This document shows positions 16,396 to 25,942 of a stretch of 64,000 nucleotides of DNA, piece by piece. Under the pieces are notes generated by a model that made no database searches, had not been told where the DNA came from, and saw only the letters and a list, made by a program, of their open reading frames with translations. The translations under genes and the position numbers were made by a program. Source of the DNA: VXMF01 sp965206775 (GTDB lineage: Bacteria > Acidobacteriota > Terriglobia > Bryobacterales > UBA6623); contig CBDBKU010000002.1 of the NCBI GenBank assembly GCA_965206775.1, positions 2,232,001-2,296,000 of the forward strand, read 5' to 3'. Each line of letters begins with the position of its first letter. The first letter of the stretch is position 1.

Positions 16396-19300
16396 GTGAT
16401 CATTGATCTCAGCACTCACGGCGGCAAGACCACGTTGATTTCCACGGAAGCCGGAGGCTGGACGCGTAACGGCGAGGCGGTCGACACTGGCGCGGTCGTT
16501 AGGGGCGAGAACGGTGCTGAGTATGTCCTGACGCTTTCCAACGGTCAATGGTCAGCCGAATTTGTCTTGCCCGATTCCCTTTCGGTGGCGCTCGGAACGA
16601 GCGGCGACGCGGCCTTGCTGCAGCCCTTGGAAGACGGTTCCTTCGAATTCGATGGCACGCCCTTGGCGAGTGGCCAAGTCCGGACCACGCCGAACGGCAG
16701 CCGGTACCGCTTCACGTTGGATCCGAACGGTGCCTGGACAGCGGAGTTCGTTCCGCCGGCACCGATCGTGGTGCAGCTAGGTTCGACCAACGTCTCCGTG
16801 CGCATCCGTGTCGTGGAGCACAACCGCTTCGAACTCTTCGGCGAGCCCATTTCCAGCGGCGACGAGCGGACCGCGTCGAGCGGGAATGTCTATGAGTTCG
16901 AGCTTGCGGCTGACGGGACCTGGATAGCATCGTTTGTCTCGTCGCCTCCGATCCCCGTGTCGCTCGGCACCAGCGGCGACAGCGTCTCCATCGAGTTGCT
17001 GGAGGGGGGCACGTATTTGCTGGATGGCGAGGCGCTGTTCAGCGGGAGGGTCGTGACCGCGTCAAACGGCAACATGTATCGCCTCACCCTGCGGCCTGAT
17101 CGCGAATGGGTTGCCGTATTCGTTACGCCGGCCCCCCTAACCGTCACGCTGGGCATGAGCGGCTTCCGGGTCAGTGTGCGTTCCTTGGAGGACGGAACTT
17201 TCCAGCTGGACGGCGAACCCCTCTCCAGCGGTGACGTTCGCCTCACTGCCAACGGGAGCCGGTATCGGTTTGTCCTTCAGCCCGGAGGAGCATGGACGGC
17301 AGAGTTCGTTCCTCCGGATCCGGCGATCGTCGCGCTCGGGAACAGCGGAGACGTCGCGCGGGTCGAGTTCGGAGAGAGCCGGACGCACCTTCTCGACGGC
17401 GAGTTGCTGACCAACGGGCAAATTCGCACGCTTCCGAACGGCAATCGGTACCGCTTCGTCCTAGTCTCCGACGGCACCTGGACCGCAACATTCGTGCCTG
17501 AGCCGGTCGAGGTTCGACTGGGCTTTCATGGTGGAACCATCACACTAATCCGCCTGGAGGACGGCTCGCACCGGCATGGATCGACTGTGGTCCGCAGCGG
17601 CGACACCGTGACCGGCACCAACAGCCATCAGTACAGGCTGACCTTGGGAGAGGGCGGCTGGCTGGGCGAGCCCTTGCCTTTAGTTTTCTCCGTCTTGTTG
17701 CCAGGGACCGTGGGTAGCATCGCTGTCACCCGGTTCGAGGATGGCACCTACTTCTATGACGGCCAGGAAACTGGAAACGGCGAGACAATTACCGTGAATG
17801 GCGTCTCCTACGTGCTTACTTTGACCGGGAACCGAGGAACAGCCCGTAGGACCTCCGTCACCACGCCGGATCCCCGTCCTCCAGATCGGCCGGGAGTGGG
17901 GGGTCTAATTACGACAGATAGCCTCGCAACTTATGTCGGCGTCAGGCCGCGGCTTCGGGATCAAGACGGTCGAGGCACTCGTGAAGGCCCGATCTTCGAC
18001 ATCAACGGGACCCAGTATTCGCTTGCTGAGTTGTCTGCCGATGGTGGATTCGAGGATGAAAAGACATTCGTGCAGAACGTGAGCGAGGGGATCGAGAGCA
18101 TCCTTGAGGACATCGAGATCCTGCTGCAGCTTTCCGGCTCCGGTGTGAACATCAACCGAGACATCGAGGAACGATGGGATCAGATCGCGGACGAGCTTGA
18201 CTCCCTGTTCCCGGGCCAGGGTAGCAGGCTGTTGGGCACGGACGCTCCGCAGGAGCGGAATAACATCGACATTGACGGGGAGGAAGTACTCGAGGCCATC
18301 GACGAAGTGCTTGATGCATTGAGCAGCCTTGGTGCGTTCGAGGATGCTCTCGAAAATGGGGTCTTCCAGGACGCTAGGATCGATGAGGACGACGTGGTGG
18401 AGGTCTTCATCGCGTCCCAGACTATCGAGAGACTTGGATTCGGCTGGTCGGCGAACACGAGGTTCGGCGCATATTCGAAGCGCGAGCGGACCGACGTGGA
18501 CCGTTCGTTGTCCTTCCTGGCTGGGGAGGAGGGTCTAGGCGCGTTCGCGTACAGCCCGCTTGGTCCTGCGAGAACGGCGGACGTGCCCGGAAGGGGCGAG
18601 GCACTCTATGTCGGCGAGACAATCGCTGCAGGCGGCGGTACCGACCAGGAAATCTATCGGGGCGATTTCGAACTGGGCGTCAGGCTCAGCACGAGGGAAG
18701 TGTCAGGCCGGGTCTCAAATCTGGTGGACAGGTTCGGCGATCCGTGGGAACTCGACTTTAGCGATGCTGTCGAAATCTTCCTTCCGACCGCAACGCTTCA
18801 CACTACCCTCGGCTCGTTTCAATCTTCGAGCGGAGCTCGTGCAAGCATCACGTACACCTCGATCGCATTGAGCCCGCGGCCGCGGATACTCACAGCTGCG
18901 TTAAATGGCCAGTTGGTCGGTGAGAGAGGTTCCGCTGACGCGGCGATCGGCACCTGGGAACTCACTCGAGGAAGCAGTACCATCCTGACCGGTGCGTTCG
19001 GTGCGGAATACGAGACGCTCGTTGAATCGGACTTACCTCCCGAGAGGACCGACGAAGGCGAGGAGGCCGAGACCAGTCTCATTGCCCAGCCTGACAGGAA
19101 CGGCGATATCGAGATCGCCGCGCGCGATGCCGACGGGGACCGAATCGAGTTGCCGGCCTCCGAGCTGTATCGCGACGGGGGCGTCGTGATTTCCGGAGAG
19201 CGCCTCTTCGAGATCGCGGGTGCCGCGGTCGAAGACCAGATCGAAGTTCTAGGCGTGTTCAGGCGGGTCGACGACACGAGCACAAGGGTGCGGAATGAGA

Positions 19301-20193
19301 TCTGGGATGACGTGAATCAAGCGCTCGAGGACCATGTCTTCGGCCCGTCTGATCCGAATTCCCTCGGTTCGTCGTATCCATCAAGGGGTTCTCTGGACGA
19401 CCGTGACGAGGATGCGATTGACATCCTGGAGGACGTGTTGACTGCGCTCAGCAGCCCCGGCCGATTCGAGGATTCTCTCGGCGACGACGGGGTCTTCGAG
19501 GACGTACTTGGCAGCGAGAGCAATCTGGATCGATATGACTTCAATGCCATATTCGATGCCCTCAGCTACCGGGTGGAGGTCCACTTCGGGAGTACGGACT
19601 ACGGACGCTTCGGCGCATGGGCAAAAGCAGCCCGCGACTACGCGGTCAGCGACAGCCTGCTCAGCCTGTCGTCCAGCGAGGTTTCCGACGTCTTCGCGTA
19701 CAGCCCGCTCGGACAGACGACCTACTCTGCAGGCGATCCCAACTTCCCCAGGAACTTTACGGCTTCCTATCGGGGCCAGACTCGCGCTGTCGATCGACAG
19801 TCCAATGGGCCGCGCTTCTACGATGGCGACGTCTTTCTCACGGTCGAATGGAGCAATGTTGGGTCGGGATCTGCCGTTCACGCGGTAATCCGCGACCTAT
19901 TCGAAATTTCCGACGGAAGCTCCTGGGTCCACAGGGGATTCGACGTAGAGGAGATCGTGCTTTCCGGCGTGAGGACCAGGTTAGACTCCGACCGGCGCGT
20001 GTACTTCGATTCATCTCCAAGCATTCGAATCCGCTACTACGACATCGGAAGGCCGGAATCGGGTTTCTCCGGAGGGTCCACGTCTCATGAAGGCAGGTTT
20101 GTCGGGTATAGCGGCGCCGGTCCCCTCGGGGTCATCGGCGTGTGGGCACTTGGCGACCTCAAGGGAGCCTACAGTGCGGATCTTGCACATTGA
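16396..20193 (+). CDS. Large repeat protein with two TbpB-like barrel modules, candidate Slam client
   Basis: 1265 residues. Residues 1 to about 500 are eight tandem repeats of about 62 residues with a shared pattern (LGTSGD, LEDGSF-F-DG, L-SG, NG-RYRF-L, AWTAEFV-P). Two related modules follow (about 535-890 and 900-1265). Each has an acidic helical part (EVLEAIDEVLDALSS / AIDILEDVLTALSS), a FGAYSK/FGAWAK-FAYSPLG segment and a strand-rich barrel ending GTWELTRG-TGAFGAEY or GVWALGDLKGAYSADL. That barrel signature is like TbpB-type surface lipoproteins, which Slams export. GTG 16396 is the first start in frame; no signal peptide or lipobox precedes it. An ATG at 16352 lies out of frame before a C8 tract. 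The 5' end may have been lost with the IS21 insertion. Confidence 0.75.
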   Translation: MIIDLSTHGGKTTLISTEAGGWTRNGEAVDTGAVVRGENGAEYVLTLSNGQWSAEFVLPDSLSVALGTSGDAALLQPLEDGSFEFDGTPLASGQVRTTPNGSRYRFTLDPNGAWTAEFVPPAPIVVQLGSTNVSVRIRVVEHNRFELFGEPISSGDERTASSGNVYEFELAADGTWIASFVSSPPIPVSLGTSGDSVSIELLEGGTYLLDGEALFSGRVVTASNGNMYRLTLRPDREWVAVFVTPAPLTVTLGMSGFRVSVRSLEDGTFQLDGEPLSSGDVRLTANGSRYRFVLQPGGAWTAEFVPPDPAIVALGNSGDVARVEFGESRTHLLDGELLTNGQIRTLPNGNRYRFVLVSDGTWTATFVPEPVEVRLGFHGGTITLIRLEDGSHRHGSTVVRSGDTVTGTNSHQYRLTLGEGGWLGEPLPLVFSVLLPGTVGSIAVTRFEDGTYFYDGQETGNGETITVNGVSYVLTLTGNRGTARRTSVTTPDPRPPDRPGVGGLITTDSLATYVGVRPRLRDQDGRGTREGPIFDINGTQYSLAELSADGGFEDEKTFVQNVSEGIESILEDIEILLQLSGSGVNINRDIEERWDQIADELDSLFPGQGSRLLGTDAPQERNNIDIDGEEVLEAIDEVLDALSSLGAFEDALENGVFQDARIDEDDVVEVFIASQTIERLGFGWSANTRFGAYSKRERTDVDRSLSFLAGEEGLGAFAYSPLGPARTADVPGRGEALYVGETIAAGGGTDQEIYRGDFELGVRLSTREVSGRVSNLVDRFGDPWELDFSDAVEIFLPTATLHTTLGSFQSSSGARASITYTSIALSPRPRILTAALNGQLVGERGSADAAIGTWELTRGSSTILTGAFGAEYETLVESDLPPERTDEGEEAETSLIAQPDRNGDIEIAARDADGDRIELPASELYRDGGVVISGERLFEIAGAAVEDQIEVLGVFRRVDDTSTRVRNEIWDDVNQALEDHVFGPSDPNSLGSSYPSRGSLDDRDEDAIDILEDVLTALSSPGRFEDSLGDDGVFEDVLGSESNLDRYDFNAIFDALSYRVEVHFGSTDYGRFGAWAKAARDYAVSDSLLSLSSSEVSDVFAYSPLGQTTYSAGDPNFPRNFTASYRGQTRAVDRQSNGPRFYDGDVFLTVEWSNVGSGSAVHAVIRDLFEISDGSSWVHRGFDVEEIVLSGVRTRLDSDRRVYFDSSPSIRIRYYDIGRPESGFSGGSTSHEGRFVGYSGAGPLGVIGVWALGDLKGAYSADLAH

Positions 20194-20194
20194 G

Positions 20195-20650
20195 CATCGA
20201 GATCGAAAGGCTCCGGGACGATATCGCTGACGAGCTGAATGCCTTGTTTCCAGACCGGCGGGAGAATCTTCCAGGTGCTGAGACCCCCAGGTGTCAAAAC
20301 CGATCAGGAATCGACAGCGAAGAGGTGATTGACGACATCACCGCTGTTCTGAACGGCCCTGAGCAGCCTCGACACTTTTGAGGACGCGTTGGATCTTGGC
20401 ATCTCGAGTGACGCGACGATCGACGAAGACGACGCGGAAGAGGTCTTCAGGGCATTCCGGAGCATCGAGAAACTAGGATTCGGGTGGACGGAGAACACGG
20501 GGTTCGGAGCGTATTCGAAATGGGAGAGGAGCAGGTTGACGAGTTCGTTGTCGTTCCTGGCCGACCAAAGGGCGTCGGGGCCTTCGCGTACAACCCTCTC
20601 GGAAGGGCTGGGACTACTAGTCTCCCTAGCCGTGGCCGGGCGCGGTAACT
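20195..20650 (+). pseudogene. Broken third module of the barrel protein family
   Basis: Directly after the stop of the large protein the sequence restarts as a further module: IEIERLRDDIADELNALFP, IDSEEVIDDITAVL, then after a frameshift ATIDEDDAEEVFRAF, IEKLGFGWTENTGFGAYSK and LSFLAD. After another frameshift it reads GVGAFAYNPLG. It aligns with the module at about residues 590-720 of the intact protein. It ends where the duplicated segment at 20661 starts. This is probably the remnant of a tandem paralogue. Confidence 0.7.
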
Positions 20651-20660
20651 AGGCCATGGG

Positions 20661-21260
20661 AACAGAATGACAGATACAGAACCCTCCGAATGGAGAGAAG
20701 TCCTTTATTAACAACGATTGATAGGCCAATCGGCCTTCGTGAAGTTCCGTCTAGGCGGCAGCGCGTTCAACATCAAGGCGGAGTCACTCTGGCTGGGTGA
20801 ATTCACGGAAATCGAGGCTCGAGTTCGAGCGCTGCTTACTGGGCACACAGCCGAGACGGGGCAGGAGTTCGACGAGAGTAAGCTAGCGCGGACATGGAAA
20901 CAAACGTAGGGTAACAAGACGTCAGCTCCGGATGCGAGCAAGCAGTCCCGCCGCCAGAGCCCCGCCGTCCAACCGCTTTCAATCCCTAGCGAACTTAGTG
21001 TGTTTCAGTCAGGAATCGTCCCCGTCGATCCCCTTACGGTCCGACGATTCCGATTGAGATCAGCGAACTTTGTTGGTTGAAGACGCCAAAAGCGAATGAC
21101 GCCGCCTTGGGATGGTAGTCCCAGACGAACCGAGCCTGGGCTGCTCCGCCACCACCGCTCGTGACGATTGGCTGCGCCACCGAGAAACTTCCTTCCGGCA
21201 ACGCAATTTCGGTGGCTGTGCCAGTTGCCACGTCGCAGGTCACGACCGCCGACCCGCCGG
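20661..21260. repeat. Direct repeat, first copy
   Basis: Near-identical to 21981-22684 apart from an about 108 bp segment present only in the second copy (about 22223-22337). It holds a short open frame (20718-20909, unrecognised) and the 3' end of the secreted protein gene. The two copies flank the DUF4760 gene. Confidence 0.85.
21034..21260 (-). pseudogene. Duplicated 3' fragment of the TIGR03437-type protein gene
   Basis: Encodes the last about 70 residues of the protein at 22458-25139 (ATGTATEIALPEGSFSVAQP through FVWDYHPKAASFAFGVF to the C-terminus ISIGIVGP) with a few substitutions. It has no start and is truncated at the edge of the direct repeat. Confidence 0.8.
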
Positions 21261-21380
21261 AATCCCCGAAACGCTCTTGACAGAATTGCTGGATCTATGG
21301 TACAAGCCCTAGGTTTGCGATCCGTATGCTAACATGATGATGTGATCGCAAGATCATAAATAGGAACAGGAGGAACCACA

Positions 21381-21440
21381 ATGATCGACACCACCACAAG
21401 AATGCCCAGTGTGCGCGATGGCGATACGGGCTGGCCGTAA
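21381..21440 (+). CDS. 19-codon leader reading frame before the DUF4760 gene
   Basis: ATG 21381 has an excellent Shine-Dalgarno sequence (ACAGGAGGAACC) 7 nt upstream. The frame encodes MIDTTTRMPSVRDGDTGWP and stops with TAA 21438-21440. The DUF4760 start GTG 21443 is 2 nt after the stop, which suggests translational coupling. Alternatively the gene suffered a frameshift and this was its original 5' end. Confidence 0.4.
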   Translation: MIDTTTRMPSVRDGDTGWP

Positions 21441-21442
21441 TT

Positions 21443-21901
21443 GTGGAGGTGGCGCATCTAGTTACGCCAGCAGCAATTCTAATCTCAGGGGTCCTCGCGT
21501 GGCTCTACCATCGAAGAATTTCCGCGAGGCGTGCAACCCTTGATTTTGTTGCACGAACCGAAGTCGAAAATCCCGATTGGCGAGAAATAAGGGCTCTGTT
21601 CGGTAATCTCGCGTCTGGTGATGGACAGGGACTTCTAGACCTAGTGAATCCCTCCACTGATGAGCAAATCGAGCAGTCAGCCAAAATCGCCATCTACTTG
21701 GGCCATTGCGAGTTCGTAGCGGTTGCAATCCAGCAACACGCAATGGATGAGAAAACGTACAAGCAGTGGCAACACACAGCCTACGTCAAGACATGGGAAC
21801 TTGCCCGTGCCTACATTGTCGCGAGACGCGATAAATTCGATCAACAGACCATGTATGAGAACTTCGAGGCGCTCACTAAGAAGTGGAAACAGGAATCCTG
21901 A
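21443..21901 (+). CDS. DUF4760-family membrane-anchored protein
   Basis: 152 residues. An N-terminal membrane helix (about 5-22, VTPAAILISGVLAWLY) is followed by RRISARRATLDFV, the typical start of DUF4760 cytoplasmic domains, and a helical domain (IYLGHCEFVAVAIQQHAMDEKTY and WELARAYIVARR). Its function is unknown; related proteins often sit in accessory regions. GTG start. The gene lies between two copies of a 600 bp direct repeat, which hints that the segment was duplicated or inserted. Confidence 0.7.
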   Translation: MEVAHLVTPAAILISGVLAWLYHRRISARRATLDFVARTEVENPDWREIRALFGNLASGDGQGLLDLVNPSTDEQIEQSAKIAIYLGHCEFVAVAIQQHAMDEKTYKQWQHTAYVKTWELARAYIVARRDKFDQQTMYENFEALTKKWKQES

Positions 21902-21980
21902 AGCGATCGAGGGCCGTGATGTTAGCGCATGCGGCCCGCTTCATTTTGTCTCCGTTTCGGAACTTTCGTATACAGTCCCC

Positions 21981-22684
21981 AACAGAATGACAGATACAGA
22001 ACCCTCCGAATGGAGAGAAGTCCTTTATTAACAACGATTGATAGGCCAATCGGCCCTCGTGAAGTTCCGTCTAGGCGGCAGCGCGTTCAGAATCAAGGCG
22101 GAGTCACTCTGGCTGCGTGATTTCACGGAAATCGAGGCTCGAATTCGAGCGCTGCTAGCGGGACACAGCCGAGACGAGGCAGGAGTTCGACGAGAGTAAG
22201 CTCGCGCGGACATGGAAACTGGCGTAGGGTAGGCCGTGACAGGTGAACGCCCTGGCATACTAGGCGTGGTTCAAGGACAGAGCCGACCGCGAGGCGTGCG
22301 CCAAGTCCCTCGGATACGAACTCGTCAAGAGCCCCGACACGACGTCAGCTCCGGATGCGAGCAAGCCGTCCCGCCGCCAGAGCCCCGCCGTCCAACCGCT
22401 TTCTATCCCTAGCGAACTTCGTGTGTTTCAGGCCAGGAATCGTCCCCGCCGATCCCCTTACGGTCCGACGATTCCGATTGAGATCAGCGAACCTTCTTGG
22501 TTGAAGACGCCAAAAGCGAATGACGCCGCCTTGGGATGATAGTCCCAGACGAACCGAGCCTGGCCTCCTCCGCCACCACCGCCCGTGACGATTGGCTGCG
22601 CCACCGAGAAACCTCCTTCCGGCAACGCAATCTCCGTGGCTGTGCCAGTTGCCACGTCCCAGGTCACGACCGCCGACCCGCCGG
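21981..22684. repeat. Direct repeat, second copy
   Basis: Second copy of 20661-21260, continuous with the intact secreted-protein gene, so this is probably the original. It contains an extra block (22223-22337) that reads AWFKDRADREACAKSLGYEL in one frame, of unknown identity. Confidence 0.85.
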
Positions 22685-25139
22685 GGTTGTTCGGCCTTCT
22701 AAAAACACCGAAGGCGCGCCCGATCATGGGGATGATGCCGAATATCCGGCCGCCGGTCTGGAGCAGTAGGTTGTTCCCGGGAATCGCGCGCTGAAACCCT
22801 TCCGGCAGGGCCAGATTGGTCGCAGTCCCCTCGGACAGGTCGATGACAAGCAGCCCGCGGTTCCCCGGAAATGGCGGCTGCACAATGCCTCTGGGATTCG
22901 TCCGGACTGAACCGCCTGTCGCCAGAGCGACCAAGCGGCCGCTGGCCGCAAGAGTTTGGGTCAGGTAGTTGTTGAACGGTACGCCTGTCCCCTCCGGTAG
23001 GGCAATCTCGGAGAAAGTCTCGGTCACTCCGTCGAACACATGAATCTTCTGCGAGGGTTCCAGCGGAGTCGCTCGAGCCCCGTCCAGGTAGTAAACGTAG
23101 CTGCCTGCAGTGCCCATCCCGCTGCCGTCGAGCTTCGCGGGCGCTTCGTCCGTGCTCGGCAGAGAAACCTCCTTGGCTGTGGCGGTCTGCGTGTCGAACA
23201 GCACGAGCCGGTCGCCCGTGCAGAGTTCGCTGTTGCGCGGGTCATTGTACGCGCTGAGAGTCTCTCCGGTAGCCGCGATTGCGAGTGTCCGCGTCAAGGG
23301 TATTCTTTGCCAGCGGACATTCGTATGGCAGTTGGCCGCGAACGCCCCGTCCGGGAACTCGATGACGGTCGCCGTCATGGATGCAGTTTGCGTGGAATCC
23401 GCCTCCGCAGTGCTATCCGAAGCATCCTCCGATTCTTCCGGAACGGTCACCTTGAAGGCGATCACGGCGTCCTTCGTTCCGTCTGTCTTGCGAGCGACGA
23501 TATATGCAGTCGTGTCGCCCGCGAAACCCGGGCTCACGGGGGCGAGCGATGCAGACCCGATCTCGACTCCGCTCGCGTTTGTTCTCCGTGGCGGCGCAAT
23601 CGGTGCCCAGCCCTCCGGGAAGGCAAGCTGTTGGACCACCTCGGCGGTCCGGTTGTAAAGGACCGCCTGAGAACTCGCAATCTCATCCTTGGATTCGGGC
23701 CCGAGAAACCGCACCCGGTAGCCGCCTGCGAACGACGCGCCGCTTTGGCCGACGACACGCGTCAGCTCACCCACCTGCAGGGGGTCCGGCAGGATCACCC
23801 AGGCTTCAAATTCCCCTGTGACCTCACCCGAGAGATCGACAATGTCGTGTAGTCCCGCGCCGCCTGGACGTTCGAGGCGCAACTCCTGGCTTCCCCCAGC
23901 GCCTGGCTGCAAGCGATCCGCAGCTGCGGCAAGCGTAATGGTCTCCGTCGTCCCGTCTGAGCTGTCCACTAGCAGTAGTTCGTTGGCCTGGCCACTCTCC
24001 AGCGTTTCCCCCGGGGCCACCAACGCGGCAAGCACTGGACTGTTGGTAGCCAGTTCAAATGGTCGGTAGAACCGCGCGGTATTGGTGGCATACGGGAACG
24101 ACGGAAGAATGCAATCGGAAATCGCAGTCGTCGTATCGCGCCTCAGGTCGAGCAACTGGATGCCGGAGTAGCAGCCTTCCGTTTCGTCGAGGCTCCCACT
24201 AATCGCGACATAGTACGGGTTGATGTCCGTCATGTCGATCCGTTCCACCGAGGTGACCCCGTCAGGTATCGCTATGTACTTTGCCTCGGGTGTTTCGACC
24301 GGACCGAGTACGCCGCCCGTCACGTTGCCGCCGGAGACCCAGTGGACAACCTCCGTGGACCCGGCAAGGTCCGGGATCTGGAATGTTGATTTGTAGATCC
24401 CAACCAGTTCGGTCGAGACTTCGACCGACAGGTCCGAAACCGGAAGGCCCCCGGCATACGCTCTCTGGGTGGCGACTAAGGAGTAGCTTTCATCCGCAGT
24501 TGCTGCAGCTCCAGCCGCAATCGCCGGTTCGGTTGCGCCGGCCCCCGCTGCGAAGATTGATATCGTGCTGCCAGCCGTAATGGCCGCTGCGGCATCCAGA
24601 ACCTCGCCTGTCGCCGACGGGGCAACCCCAGGGCTTCCCAGTTCCAGAGTCAGCGAGCTTGCTGCCGGGGCCGCCGCCGGGTCCTCCGGTACCGGAGTTC
24701 CTTGCGCGATGGGCGCGCTCGACCCGTCGTGTCGGATCAGATTCAGGTTGGTGTCGGATATTATCACCAGCATTGTCGCGCTATCTGTCTCACCGCGCCT
24801 GACCACGACTTCTGCCCACCCAGGTTCGATCTCCCATGGCACTTGCGCGTTGATCTGGGTGGGTGAAACAAAGAATAACGGTGCCGCGACATCGTTGATC
24901 AGCACCTGAACGGTAGGATCTTCTTCCAAGGACACCGGCAACGGCAATCCCTCCGCGACCGTGTGTGCACTTGCAAGCTGCTCCCCGGTGACTGCCAGAA
25001 TGCCGCCACGAGCGACAGTCGCGGGCGCCGATTGGAACGAGACTCCATTTACCACGCTTCGGAGCGTGGTCTGGGGCTCGTTCTCAGCCGCTGCGTTTGC
25101 CGCCGTCAGTAACGCTAGACACACTAATACCAAGAACAT
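22458..25139 (-). CDS. Secreted protein with N-terminal TIGR03437-type domain
   Basis: 893 residues with a clear signal peptide (FLVLVCLALLTAANA, cleavage about residue 17). Residues about 25-140 carry the TIGR03437 pattern: VVNGVSFQSAPATVARGGIL, then LPVSLEEDPTVQVLINDVAA, LFFVSPTQINAQVPWEI, known mainly from Acidobacteriota secreted proteins. A second adhesin-like segment (GSTISIFAAGAGATEPAIAA) follows. The rest consists of repeated blades of the kind GTATNLALPEGFQ and TATEIALPEGGFS, resembling a beta-propeller. Function is unknown; a surface or extracellular role is inferred. The gene is intact, and its 3' end is duplicated at 21034-21260. Confidence 0.75.
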   Translation of the reverse strand: MFLVLVCLALLTAANAAAENEPQTTLRSVVNGVSFQSAPATVARGGILAVTGEQLASAHTVAEGLPLPVSLEEDPTVQVLINDVAAPLFFVSPTQINAQVPWEIEPGWAEVVVRRGETDSATMLVIISDTNLNLIRHDGSSAPIAQGTPVPEDPAAAPAASSLTLELGSPGVAPSATGEVLDAAAAITAGSTISIFAAGAGATEPAIAAGAAATADESYSLVATQRAYAGGLPVSDLSVEVSTELVGIYKSTFQIPDLAGSTEVVHWVSGGNVTGGVLGPVETPEAKYIAIPDGVTSVERIDMTDINPYYVAISGSLDETEGCYSGIQLLDLRRDTTTAISDCILPSFPYATNTARFYRPFELATNSPVLAALVAPGETLESGQANELLLVDSSDGTTETITLAAAADRLQPGAGGSQELRLERPGGAGLHDIVDLSGEVTGEFEAWVILPDPLQVGELTRVVGQSGASFAGGYRVRFLGPESKDEIASSQAVLYNRTAEVVQQLAFPEGWAPIAPPRRTNASGVEIGSASLAPVSPGFAGDTTAYIVARKTDGTKDAVIAFKVTVPEESEDASDSTAEADSTQTASMTATVIEFPDGAFAANCHTNVRWQRIPLTRTLAIAATGETLSAYNDPRNSELCTGDRLVLFDTQTATAKEVSLPSTDEAPAKLDGSGMGTAGSYVYYLDGARATPLEPSQKIHVFDGVTETFSEIALPEGTGVPFNNYLTQTLAASGRLVALATGGSVRTNPRGIVQPPFPGNRGLLVIDLSEGTATNLALPEGFQRAIPGNNLLLQTGGRIFGIIPMIGRAFGVFRRPNNPGGSAVVTWDVATGTATEIALPEGGFSVAQPIVTGGGGGGGQARFVWDYHPKAASFAFGVFNQEGSLISIGIVGP

Positions 25140-25229
25140 TTTCCAGATTCCTTGACCCCAGTTAGCATAAGTCCCCGTCCACGCAAGTGCAAGTCCATGA
25201 ATGTATCAGGGCTGTTTCTTAGTCCGAAT

Positions 25230-25461
25230 CCGAGGCGGTGCGTGAACAAGGTACGGGTTGTGCTGGCGACTGGCAAGATCATCCACAATCATGTGATGAC
25301 GGCTGTTGGCTTGCGGCTCGGCCAGCGAATTTCCAGTGCGATTTGGGCTGGGTACCGCCGACGCAGTCGAGCGAATCGAGATTGACTGGCCCAGCGCTGC
25401 CCGGCAAGAGGCCCAGCCTCCAGAGATCGACCGCATCGTGACTATTTCAGAGCCGTCATAG
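25230..25461 (+). pseudogene. ASPIC/UnbV (CRTAC1-like) C-terminal fragment with a frameshift
   Basis: The first frame reads NKVRVVLATGKIIHNHVMTA. After a shift near 25305-25312 the sequence continues GSASEFPVRFGLGTADAVER and IEIDWPSAARQE, ending with TAG 25459-25461. This is the characteristic C-terminal ASPIC/UnbV domain of CRTAC1-like secreted proteins with FG-GAP repeats. The upstream repeats are absent. Confidence 0.7.
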
Positions 25462-25942
25462 GTGTCGGATTTTGTCGATGCAACGGCGTAGCGCGACAAC
25501 TTGTTTCCAGATGCTGATTCCGCGACCGGCTTGCGAGCAAGCCTCAGGAATCGCACTATGGCTTGTAAGGCGCAGGCACCGTGACCGGAGCAGCACTGGC
25601 CGCTCGCCGGAAAACCGTTCAGTGGCTTTGACTGTCAATCGCTTGCCGAGTACAAACTGTTGATTGCAAGCAATATCTTCCGACTTGCGGTTCCATCCGC
25701 TGTTTCGGCTCAGGTGCCTGTATCGACCGAACGCGCAATTCTGAAGTGGCGCGGTGATCAAGCTTTGGCAGTTTGGATATCGCAATGTGGCGGGGAATCG
25801 CAAGATGCCGGAGGCAGGATTTTTTGCGCGAAAATTTGGTTTCCGTAGATCTTGATATCGCATCATGCTATTTGTTTTCAATATTTTGCGGTGCATGAAG
25901 TCCCCATGATTTTTTGCAGGAAAACTTGCCACAATAAGAGCG
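25462..25942. other. Intergenic, no recognised gene
   Basis: Lower GC than its surroundings. No coding sequence is recognised in either direction. Confidence 0.4.
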
